A stretch of 11,989 nt of DNA, from NCBI GenBank assembly GCA_012974475.1, contig JAAXQD010000042.1, positions 1-11,989 of the forward strand, read 5' to 3'. The stretch comes from Desulfobacterales bacterium (GTDB lineage Bacteria; Desulfobacterota; Desulfobacteria; Desulfobacterales; UBA11574). Both the position numbers and the translations under genes were made by a program. The notes beneath the pieces were generated by a model, which did no database searches, was not told the DNA's origin, and saw only the letters and a list, made by a program, of their open reading frames with translations. Below are positions 5,276 to 11,989 of the stretch, piece after piece; positions within the stretch are counted from its first letter, which is position 1; each line of letters starts with the position of its first letter.

Positions 5276-8200
5276 TCAAAGGGTACGTTCGCCGAGATTG
5301 CCGTATCGATGATAATTGGAACAGATACTTTGTTCCTGAAAATACTGCAACAGTTCTATTCTTCCTTCCATCGAAACCTTTGTTCGGGAAATATAAAAGC
5401 CCGTCTCTGCTGCGACCTGAAATACTTCATCCGGCACCCGATCCGGCGCCGCATAACGGATACGCTGGATCTCGGGCATCATCGCCATAAGATCCTTGTC
5501 GGTTTGATCGGTCATCGGAGCATCACCGACAAACCGTTTGCCCTGTTTACCGTAAAGAAACGCTGTAACCGAGTTGTTCAAGCCCCGGGGAAGACTGATC
5601 AAAAGTTCACACCCTGATATCTGCACCGCAGCGATTCTTGCCAAAACGTCAAACAGACTGTCGTCGGGATGAACACGGATGGCCACCGTACCCACCGGAA
5701 GATATCGGAAGGTGTTGTCCTGACCTCTCAGACGAAAGTAATCCTTTTCCCGGGAGAATTCCTGCTCCCAATGATATAGATAACTTTTTACGGACCGGAT
5801 GGTCCGGCTCAAATCGGTCTTAAATTCACCCAACTGGTCCCAATCCAGTTTCACCTTCCATTCCTGAGCCACCCGTAATACGCGATGATCGTTTTGAATC
5901 GCGCCTGCCGGAGGAAATCCAACATCTTCAAAATTCATAAATTGGGAGACATAGTTCGGACCGCCGGCCTTGATACCCGATCCAAGCGCCGATTTGCCCA
6001 TACCGCCAAAAGGCTGGCGCAGAACAATGGCGCCGGTGGTTTCTCGATTGATGTACAGATTCCCTGCTTTTATGCGGTCTTTCCAGTATTCCTGCTCCCG
6101 ACGGTCCAGGCTCTCCAGCCCCGAAGTCAACCCGTAAGCGGTCTGGTTGACCATCTCAATGGCATGATCCAAATTTTCGGCGCATATAACACCGAGGAGG
6201 GGGCCGAAAAACTCGGTGAGGTGCGTAAAGCTTCCCTGCCGCACCCCCCATTTGATGCCGGGTGTCCACAGAAAGGGATTGCCCTGAACATTTTCCGGTT
6301 TTAACGACCAGGATTCACCGGCCTCCAATTGTGTCATCGCTCGTTTCAAATCCCCTGACGGCGGCTGAATCAGGGGCCCCATTCTGTTTTCAAAATCCCA
6401 GCAAGGACCTACGGCATAGCTGCGGGCGGCATCGACCAGTTGTCGTTTAAACGATTCGTCTTCATACACTTCCCGCTCCAGGATCAGCAATGACGTGGCC
6501 GAACATTTCTGGCCGCAGTTGCTAAAGGCCGAGTGAACCACATGTTTCACGGCCTGGCTTCTATCGGCCATGGCGGTCACGAGGGTCGCGTTTTTGCCGC
6601 CGGTTTCCGCCGTTAGAAAAACCCCCGGTCTTTGTTTTAAAATAGTCATCCCGGTATCGGTCCCGCCGGTCATAATAATAAAATCCACATCAGGATGTTC
6701 AGCGAGTTTTGCACCGGATGTCGAACCGGAACACGGCAGAAACTGCAGAACATTTTTGGAGACGCCGCCGTTCCAAAAACATTGGCACAACTGCCATGCG
6801 GTCAGAACTGCCGCCGATGACGGTTTGAATATCACCGTGTTGCCGACAGCCAGTGCAGCCACGATGCCCCCACAGGGGATCGCGATGGGAAAATTCCACG
6901 GAGAAATGACCAGCCCCAATCCCTTGCCGCAGCATTGAACATTTTTCAGATCCGTAAAGGCCTTTGCGGAAAAAGGATAATATTCGGCAAAGTCCACGGC
7001 TTCCGAGACTTCGGCGTCGGCTTCGGTAAAAATCTTCCCGGTATCGGCAGCCGCAGCACCGATCAGGTCCCCCCTGGCCTTGCGAATTTCCATGGCCACC
7101 TGCGTAAGGATAGCATGGCGTTGGGCCATACTTTTTAAGCGCCACTCGTCCGGATCGTTCCTGCCCGTAGCCAGAGCCCGGTTCACATCCTCATCAACGG
7201 CCTCGGCATATGCGGCCACACGGATTTCTTCCGGCAGCTGGGAACGATCCATAGATTCTTTGATCGGCCGATTCGCAAAAATTTCCTTTCCGGCCACCAC
7301 CAGGGGAATCTTTTCCAACGGATCAGACGAAGATTTTTTCCATCTTCCCCGGACAGCTTGGGCCCATCTGCGATTTGCAGCCAGCGACCAGTCTGTATCC
7401 GGTTCGTTGTTGAATTCTTTTTCGTGGAGCGTTCCCATTGTTTCGGGGAACGATTCATGTTCCCGATTCTGGATGCGGTTCGGCGTCTTGCCGGCTCGCT
7501 CCTTGTAATGATACGAATCAATAAACTGTTCTTTTAGAAATTCCCAAGCGTTGGAATCTGTTTTGAGACTAAACGAATACCGCAGAAAATTTTCCGCATC
7601 GGTATTTTCGTCCAGCCGACGGATGAGATAGGCAATGGCATTGATGAATTGCGCTTTGGTAGCAACCGGAGCGTAAAGCATCATATCACCGGCCATTTCA
7701 TGAATGGCCCGCCGAACATGATCGGCCATTCCCTCCAGCATCTCAAAGGAAAAATAATCGGTAACTCGATTTTGTCGGGCCATCTGATACGCATAGGCCA
7801 GTTCAAACAAATTGTGGGATGCAATGCCCAAATGAACCGCATGGATATTCTCCGGCGCCATACCGAAATCGATCATTCGCTTGTAATTGGCATCCACAGA
7901 CAGCTTGTTATCATATGGCGCCAGAGGCCAGTTCCGGATGGCCGACTCCAGCTTTTCCATCTCCATGTTGGCCCCTTTGACGATGCGGATTCTAATGGGA
8001 CTGCCGCCATTTGCCACCCGTTGTTTGGCCCAGGCCGTAAGTTCTTGCTGTACGGAATACGCGTCCGGCAAATAGGCCTGTAAAGCAATACCTGCAGAAT
8101 AATCTTTAAATACATCTTGCTCCAGGGTCCTTTTAAACGCTGTAACGGTAATCTCCAGGTCCCGGTATTCTTCCATATCGAGGGCAACCAATTTGGGAGC

Positions 8201-8875
8201 CGTGGTCTTGTCATTTCGGATGTAAACATTATCCCTGGCCACCTGGTAAAGCCGGGTAAGACGGTCTTTCAGGATTTGGATCGTATGCTCAAACGCCAAG
8301 GGTTCGATTTGGGAGTAGATGGTGGAAATTTTGATGGAAATACACTCAATCTCGGGATTTTTCAAATCGTTAATGTATGTATCGAGACGAAGAAGCGTTT
8401 CGGTCTCCCCAAGGAGGGCTTCTCCCAGATGATTGATGTTCATCTGAACCCCTTGCTTTTTCCTTTTCTGCAAGTGTGCATTCAACTCGTCCGCTTCACC
8501 CGGAATAATGGCGCGGCTGCTGTCGTGACGCATTTTGTCGATCATTTTTGGGATTGAAATACTGGGGATATACCGACCCAAGCCGAGAAACATTTGTACC
8601 AGCAGCTTGTCCACGGATGAAAAAAAATCGGGCACACCATATTTTCTAAGCAGACTGTTGATCTGATCCGCAACACGCGCCGGGTTATGGGCCCTAAAAC
8701 TTTGATCGATCATTTTTGTAAGAATCACCTTGTCCATGGGATGGGTCAACAGACGCATCATTTGTTCGGCGATCCCCTTTTCCTCTGAAGTCAACAACCT
8801 ATTGGCACGATTCTGCCAGGTTTCTGCAAGGGCAATGGCTTCCTTTATAATGGTCTCTGGGTGTTGTCCGTTCAT
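5276..8875 (-). CDS. putA: Bifunctional proline dehydrogenase / L-glutamate-gamma-semialdehyde dehydrogenase
   Basis: The 1199-residue protein oxidises proline to glutamate in two steps. The FAD-dependent proline dehydrogenase barrel occupies roughly residues 100-450, with RIVKGANMEMEK near 300 and YLIRRLDENT near 418 (the paired arginines hold the substrate carboxylate). The aldehyde dehydrogenase half covers about 540-980, with ISPWNFPIAIPCGG near 665, the AETGGKNATLV glutamate near 757, the catalytic cysteine in NCGQKCSATS near 789, and QPFGGMGKSALGSG near 965. A further tail of about 220 residues, ending in YHRYGNLG, is typical of longer PutA types with an accessory C-terminal domain. There is no N-terminal ribbon-helix-helix DNA-binding domain, so it should not repress its own gene. 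The start has GGGAG about ten bases upstream. It is divergent from the Ala-tRNA(Pro) deacylase gene, and the KdgF-like cupin follows. Confidence 0.97.
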   Translation of the reverse strand: MNGQHPETIIKEAIALAETWQNRANRLLTSEEKGIAEQMMRLLTHPMDKVILTKMIDQSFRAHNPARVADQINSLLRKYGVPDFFSSVDKLLVQMFLGLGRYIPSISIPKMIDKMRHDSSRAIIPGEADELNAHLQKRKKQGVQMNINHLGEALLGETETLLRLDTYINDLKNPEIECISIKISTIYSQIEPLAFEHTIQILKDRLTRLYQVARDNVYIRNDKTTAPKLVALDMEEYRDLEITVTAFKRTLEQDVFKDYSAGIALQAYLPDAYSVQQELTAWAKQRVANGGSPIRIRIVKGANMEMEKLESAIRNWPLAPYDNKLSVDANYKRMIDFGMAPENIHAVHLGIASHNLFELAYAYQMARQNRVTDYFSFEMLEGMADHVRRAIHEMAGDMMLYAPVATKAQFINAIAYLIRRLDENTDAENFLRYSFSLKTDSNAWEFLKEQFIDSYHYKERAGKTPNRIQNREHESFPETMGTLHEKEFNNEPDTDWSLAANRRWAQAVRGRWKKSSSDPLEKIPLVVAGKEIFANRPIKESMDRSQLPEEIRVAAYAEAVDEDVNRALATGRNDPDEWRLKSMAQRHAILTQVAMEIRKARGDLIGAAAADTGKIFTEADAEVSEAVDFAEYYPFSAKAFTDLKNVQCCGKGLGLVISPWNFPIAIPCGGIVAALAVGNTVIFKPSSAAVLTAWQLCQCFWNGGVSKNVLQFLPCSGSTSGAKLAEHPDVDFIIMTGGTDTGMTILKQRPGVFLTAETGGKNATLVTAMADRSQAVKHVVHSAFSNCGQKCSATSLLILEREVYEDESFKRQLVDAARSYAVGPCWDFENRMGPLIQPPSGDLKRAMTQLEAGESWSLKPENVQGNPFLWTPGIKWGVRQGSFTHLTEFFGPLLGVICAENLDHAIEMVNQTAYGLTSGLESLDRREQEYWKDRIKAGNLYINRETTGAIVLRQPFGGMGKSALGSGIKAGGPNYVSQFMNFEDVGFPPAGAIQNDHRVLRVAQEWKVKLDWDQLGEFKTDLSRTIRSVKSYLYHWEQEFSREKDYFRLRGQDNTFRYLPVGTVAIRVHPDDSLFDVLARIAAVQISGCELLISLPRGLNNSVTAFLYGKQGKRFVGDAPMTDQTDKDLMAMMPEIQRIRYAAPDRVPDEVFQVAAETGFYISRTKVSMEGRIELLQYFQEQSICSNYHRYGNLGERTL

Positions 8876-9015
8876 TGGGGTTCATCTCCCATTTTTTGGA
8901 TGAATTGGCCGGCGTTTTGTGCTATAGCGCTTTTTAAATAACGCTTCCTTATATCGGATCAAATTTATGGGAAGCACACGTATCATGCCACGATAACTAT
9001 TTAAAATTCAATAAG

Positions 9016-9032
9016 AATATTAAGCTAATATT
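9016..9032. promoter_or_regulatory. 17-bp palindrome in the putA/deacylase divergent region
   Basis: AATATTA-AGC-TAATATT is a perfect inverted repeat with 7-bp arms, 40 bp upstream of the deacylase ATG and about 140 bp from the putA start. It lies where an operator or promoter of the plus-strand gene would be. The arms are pure A/T, so chance is possible. Elsewhere between 8876 and 9071 I see only the two Shine-Dalgarno sequences, an 8-bp GCTATAGC palindrome (8921-8928) and no consensus promoter. Confidence 0.35.
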
Positions 9033-9071
9033 TTGGAACCAAGGAATTAAATCAACAGGAGGCAAAGTGAT

Positions 9072-9560
9072 ATGACCGACATTTATAAATTTTTAGCCGA
9101 CCACCGGATAGAATACGAACGTCATGATCATCCCCCGGTTTTTACGGTCGAGGACGTCCATCGACTGGTTCCGCCACTGCCGGCGGCAAAGACAAAAAGT
9201 CTTTTTTTGCGCGACACAAAAGGATTAAGACACTTTCTGATTATTGTCAGAGGTGAAAAACGGGTCAATTTAAAAGCGCTGCCGGCAATTCTTAACAGCA
9301 GCAAATTGCGGTTTGGCTCTCCGGAACGCTTGAAAAAACATCTGGGTGTGGACCCCGGATCCGTCTCCATTTTTGCGGCTGCAAACGATATGGATAAAGC
9401 GGTGGAGATAATCATAGACACCGCTTTATGGGAGTCAGACGCTTTTCAGTTCCATCCCCTTGTTAACACCAGCACCCTGGTTATTTCTCGGGATAATATC
9501 AAACGTTTTCTGGGTAAAACCGGACATGAAACTCAAGTGCTCGACGTTCCCGGCTTGTAG
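9072..9560 (+). CDS. Ala-tRNA(Pro) deacylase, ProXp-ala/YbaK family
   Basis: The 162-residue protein is a stand-alone relative of the editing domain of prolyl-tRNA synthetase (YbaK/EbsC superfamily; ProXp-ala or PrdX type, COG3760-like). It would hydrolyse alanine wrongly attached to tRNA(Pro). Visible family marks are DHPPVFTVEDV (19-29), AAKTKSLFLRD (38-48), LRFGSPERL (79-87), GVDPGSVSIF (92-101) and FHPLVNTSTLVIS (127-139) with the conserved histidine at 128. The residue after Lys42 is Ser43, where I recall Asn in most members. The start is preceded by AGGAGG with nine-base spacing. The gene diverges from putA, so both neighbours deal with proline. Its 3' end overlaps the convergent ridA by 28 bp. 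Confidence 0.88.
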   Translation: MTDIYKFLADHRIEYERHDHPPVFTVEDVHRLVPPLPAAKTKSLFLRDTKGLRHFLIIVRGEKRVNLKALPAILNSSKLRFGSPERLKKHLGVDPGSVSIFAAANDMDKAVEIIIDTALWESDAFQFHPLVNTSTLVISRDNIKRFLGKTGHETQVLDVPGL

Positions 9561-9934
9561 CATGCAATGCACTTGATTTCTATGCAGGCGCCTTTGGGCA
9601 GCGCACTGACCTCCACCACGGCCCTGGCCGGGCGATGCGTTGAAAAATATTCGGTGTATATTTCGTTGAAATCACCAAAATTGTTCAAATCAATAACAAA
9701 AACATCTACGGCAACGACATGGTCAAGATCGTATCCTGCGGCCAGTACCACCTGTCGCAGGTTCTCCAGAGCCTGTCTGGCCTGGGGAACAAAATCAGGA
9801 CTGATCAGTTCTCCGGTCTCAGGTTCCATGCCAAGCTGCCCGCTTACAAAAAGCCAGGGCGCCACAGCGATCCCCTGAGAATACGGCCCGATGGCCGCCG
9901 GCGCTCGATCCGTTCGAATCACTTTGCACGCCAT
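9533..9934 (-). CDS. ridA: RidA-family enamine/imine deaminase
   Basis: The protein has 133 residues from ATG 9934, which is chosen over the ATG at 9952 because GGGAGG lies five bases before it. It is a YjgF/YER057c/UK114 (Rid) family protein that hydrolyses reactive 2-aminoacrylate-type enamines and imines to keto acids and ammonia. The active-site pattern is complete: GPYSQG (16-21), FVSGQLG (29-35), HRPARAVVEV with Arg104, and CIEIKCIA with Glu119. These correspond to Arg105 and Glu120 of the E. coli protein, so this is a true RidA-type active site. It starts 30 bp after the antiporter stop on the same strand and is probably co-transcribed. Its stop lies inside the end of the convergent deacylase gene. 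A role beside proline and amino-acid catabolism is plausible. Confidence 0.95.
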   Translation of the reverse strand: MACKVIRTDRAPAAIGPYSQGIAVAPWLFVSGQLGMEPETGELISPDFVPQARQALENLRQVVLAAGYDLDHVVAVDVFVIDLNNFGDFNEIYTEYFSTHRPARAVVEVSALPKGACIEIKCIACYKPGTSST

Positions 9935-9964
9935 AATATCCTCCCAACTCATCCAGTTTATTTT

Positions 9965-11527
9965 TTAGATTGGAATATCAATACTGACAAACTCGTAAAA
10001 AGTCTTTTGTGAGCGATATCTGATCATTTGGGGATCCAGTGTTTCAAGCGGTGATGCGTTAAAAATTTCAAGCTGTTTGAGGCCGTCTTCCTGGGTGTAA
10101 TGATACGACAGCGTTTTACCTTTGCCCGCTCCCGTATTCTTGCTTTCTCTCCAGTACCGCAAATAAATGGCCGGAAGCAAACCCAAAGCACCTTCGGAGC
10201 TGCCTGCTTTTGCGGGGTCCTTCAGCCACACTTCTTTTTGCTCGATCACCTTCCATATAGATCCGGAGACTTTGCTTCTGACCCTTTCACCCACATGGGG
10301 AAGCGCCAGCTTCTCCCGCAACTCTTTAAACCGGTACATGGAAAGTTCGCCGTAATCTAGAACTTTTTCACCAAAAATCATAATGCCGATGGCCCCAATG
10401 GGCGCCGTTAGGAGAATGGACAAAACCGCGACAGCCAGAATTACCTCTCCCGAAGCAACGCCGGCCGCAAGGGGAACCGCCCCAATGGCAGCCTGGACAG
10501 TGGCTTTGGGAATGTACGCCACCACGCAAAAGAGCCTTTCTTTCCAATCAAAAGGCGTCCCAATGAGTGACACATACGTGCCGACACTTCTAAAGATAAG
10601 ACCGATGAAAATAACCAGGGTTCCGGCCAATCCTGCTTTCCAGGCCACATGAATGTTCACCTGGGCCCCCACCAGAACAAACAGCAAAAGCTCTGCAAAT
10701 ATCCACAGTTTCTTTAGTTTCTGAGAAATAATATGTGCGATGGGCTCTGATTTTTCCAAAATGACAAACCCGATGGCCATAACGCCCAGAAGGCTTGCCA
10801 CAGGCACATACGCTTCGCAAACCGATTCCATCCAGGTAAGAAGTATGGCCACCCCCATGACCATCATCGTCCGTTTAGGGGGACGCCAGTCATATTTGGT
10901 AAAAAGACGGTACAAAAAATATCCGGGAATGATTCCTACGATAATCCCCAGTGTGATGGAAATCGGAATTTCAGCCAGCTGAATAAAAATATTGCCCTGA
11001 TCTCCACCGTACATGCCTAAAAATACGGTAAACAGAACGATAACAAAAACATCATCCAACGAAGAAGCACCCAGGATCAGGGTGGGGATTCCCTTTTTAG
11101 ACCCCCGCCCTCGATCCATAAAGTCGATCATCAGAGGAACGACAACAGCCGGAGAGACCGCAGCCAAGATGGAACCCAGAATGGCGGCCTCGAGATAGGT
11201 TATATTTAGTAGCCTTGGCGCCACAAGCATCACCCCGCCGATTTCAAAAACAGCCGGCACAGCGCTCATGATAACCGCAGCGCGTCCGACCCGTCTCAAG
11301 GCATCCCGGCGGAGTTCAAATCCGGCCCGAAGCAGAATCACGATCAAGGCTATTTTTCTGAAATCTCCTGAAACTCCCATCATTTCAGGAGACATAAAAT
11401 TCAATACATAAGGGCCGACCAGAACCCCGACGATGAGCATGCCGATCAGACCGGGCAATTGCAGGCGTTTAAACAGATAATCAGCGACTAACCCCAAAAT
11501 AATGATGAGCGCCAAGCTGAAAGCCAT
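9965..11527 (-). CDS. Cation/proton antiporter, CPA superfamily
   Basis: This 520-residue membrane protein has about 12-13 predicted helices over the first ~400 residues and a hydrophilic cytoplasmic tail of about 120 residues. It starts with a NhaP/Kef-type helix pair (LQLPGLIGMLIVGVLVGP), followed by LLRAGFELRRDALRR and ILAAVSPAVVVPLM. Two adjacent aspartates in GASSLDDVFVIV (Asp158-Asp159) correspond to the ion-binding pair typical of CPA2-type electrogenic exchangers. CPA1 members usually have Asn-Asp. It most likely exchanges Na+ or K+ for H+ across the inner membrane. The tail shows no recognisable RCK/TrkA nucleotide-binding domain, so it is not a complete KefB/C. GAGG lies five bases before the ATG. 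ridA follows 30 bp downstream. Confidence 0.9.
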   Translation of the reverse strand: MAFSLALIIILGLVADYLFKRLQLPGLIGMLIVGVLVGPYVLNFMSPEMMGVSGDFRKIALIVILLRAGFELRRDALRRVGRAAVIMSAVPAVFEIGGVMLVAPRLLNITYLEAAILGSILAAVSPAVVVPLMIDFMDRGRGSKKGIPTLILGASSLDDVFVIVLFTVFLGMYGGDQGNIFIQLAEIPISITLGIIVGIIPGYFLYRLFTKYDWRPPKRTMMVMGVAILLTWMESVCEAYVPVASLLGVMAIGFVILEKSEPIAHIISQKLKKLWIFAELLLFVLVGAQVNIHVAWKAGLAGTLVIFIGLIFRSVGTYVSLIGTPFDWKERLFCVVAYIPKATVQAAIGAVPLAAGVASGEVILAVAVLSILLTAPIGAIGIMIFGEKVLDYGELSMYRFKELREKLALPHVGERVRSKVSGSIWKVIEQKEVWLKDPAKAGSSEGALGLLPAIYLRYWRESKNTGAGKGKTLSYHYTQEDGLKQLEIFNASPLETLDPQMIRYRSQKTFYEFVSIDIPI

Positions 11528-11659
11528 GGTTGCCTCTTTTTTAGTTTGCCTTTACCCTAAAAAATGGGACTGCCAAAATTTTATCCCCGCCGCAAATATG
11601 CTGCAGAGCAATATGAATGGTGAATGTGGAACAAGGAATTTTGTATGTAAAAATAAGCG

Positions 11660-11694
11660 CTTAAAAAATATAGATCCGGGCTCAAAGTGCCCGG
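11660..11694 (-). terminator. Possible rho-independent terminator
   Basis: CCGGGC (11676-11681) and GCCCGG (11689-11694) form a perfect 6-bp GC stem with a 7-base loop. Read on the minus strand it is followed, after seven bases, by TTTTTT. It lies 60 bp past the stop of the partial gene at the right edge and 130 bp before the antiporter start, so it would separate the two transcripts. The gap between stem and T-run makes it non-ideal. Confidence 0.45.
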
Positions 11695-11754
11695 CTCTGA
11701 TTGCCTCCGAAGGAGATTGGCCTTAATTTATATCAACATTGACACGTCGTATTT

Positions 11755-11989
11755 TTATCCATCGCGAATCAAATTTTCGACTTCATCCAAAAGCGGTGCT
11801 TTTAATTCACGCCATTTGGGTTGAATCGCCTTGTCCCCATGCCATTCGAATTCAACGGCATCAAATTTTTCGGGGATATCATGTAACGGATCGACCCCAT
11901 ATTGGTGTTCCGGATAATACTCTACCCAAAACATTCGATGGGAATCGATATTGAACTCCTTTGAAACGAGAGTGGCGATGTGGCTGCTG
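11755..11989 (-). CDS. Unrecognised protein, C-terminal 77 residues (partial)
   Basis: The minus-strand frame is open from the right edge to TAA at 11757-11755. The visible part is polar, acidic and rich in aromatic residues (HRMFWVEYYPEHQYGVDPLH, then FEWHGD and PKWRELKAPLLDEVENLI), with a helical end. The balanced, protein-like composition and the terminator-like hairpin downstream support a real gene. I do not recognise the family, and the start lies outside the window. The competing plus-strand frame at 11739-11954 has less protein-like composition. Confidence 0.6.
   Translation of the reverse strand, partial: SSHIATLVSKEFNIDSHRMFWVEYYPEHQYGVDPLHDIPEKFDAVEFEWHGDKAIQPKWRELKAPLLDEVENLIRDG

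Noticed and set aside
5258..8557. Several plus-strand open frames of 60-146 codons opposite putA
   Set aside because: They are antisense shadows of a clearly conserved gene, with no family motifs or convincing ribosome binding sites.
9934..9952. The longer ridA start with six extra residues
   Set aside because: The stretch contains the GGGAGG Shine-Dalgarno for the ATG at 9934, and the extra residues are not part of the Rid fold.

Overview
The window looks like chromosomal DNA from a Desulfobacterota sulfate reducer of the Desulfobacteraceae/Desulfosarcinaceae type. This is an inference from protein style (a long DmdC-like acyl-CoA dehydrogenase, a deltaproteobacterial-type PutA, a stand-alone Ala-tRNA(Pro) deacylase) and from moderate GC by eye. 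No rRNA or tRNA gene, CRISPR array or transposase is visible.

Positions 1-4360 are about acyl-CoA metabolism. The left edge holds the last 22 codons of an AMP-forming acyl-CoA synthetase (+), followed by an MFS transporter (+). Convergent to these is a 604-residue acyl-CoA dehydrogenase (-). Upstream of the dehydrogenase is a 340-bp non-coding stretch with two inverted-repeat structures, then a TetR-family regulator (-). The regulator's reading frame has no ATG, GTG or TTG start. It appears to start at ATT behind a good Shine-Dalgarno. About 50 bp further upstream is a perfect 8-4-8 palindrome that matches, from memory, the Bacillus FadR operator consensus. The regulator also has the FadR-like recognition helix. 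The likely picture is an acyl-CoA-responsive, self-controlled FadR-type repressor next to beta-oxidation genes.

Positions 4357-4770 hold an AT-rich orphan gene (-) for a WxcM/FdtA-like sugar-nucleotide cupin. Its composition differs from its neighbours, which suggests it was acquired.

Positions 4882-9934 centre on proline. A 1199-residue bifunctional PutA (-) is followed downstream by a small KdgF-like cupin. Divergent from putA is a ProXp-ala/YbaK-type tRNA deacylase (+), with a 17-bp palindrome in the shared intergenic region. The deacylase gene overlaps tail-to-tail with ridA (-), which encodes an enamine/imine deaminase.

Positions 9965-11989 hold a CPA-superfamily cation/proton antiporter (-), probably co-transcribed with ridA 30 bp downstream. 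Further right are a putative terminator and the 3' end of an unrecognised gene (-) that runs off the right edge.

I see no clear new multi-gene system. The most interesting signals are regulatory: the FadR-like box with the ATT-start regulator, and the 123-bp inverted-repeat-bounded element at 3436-3558.
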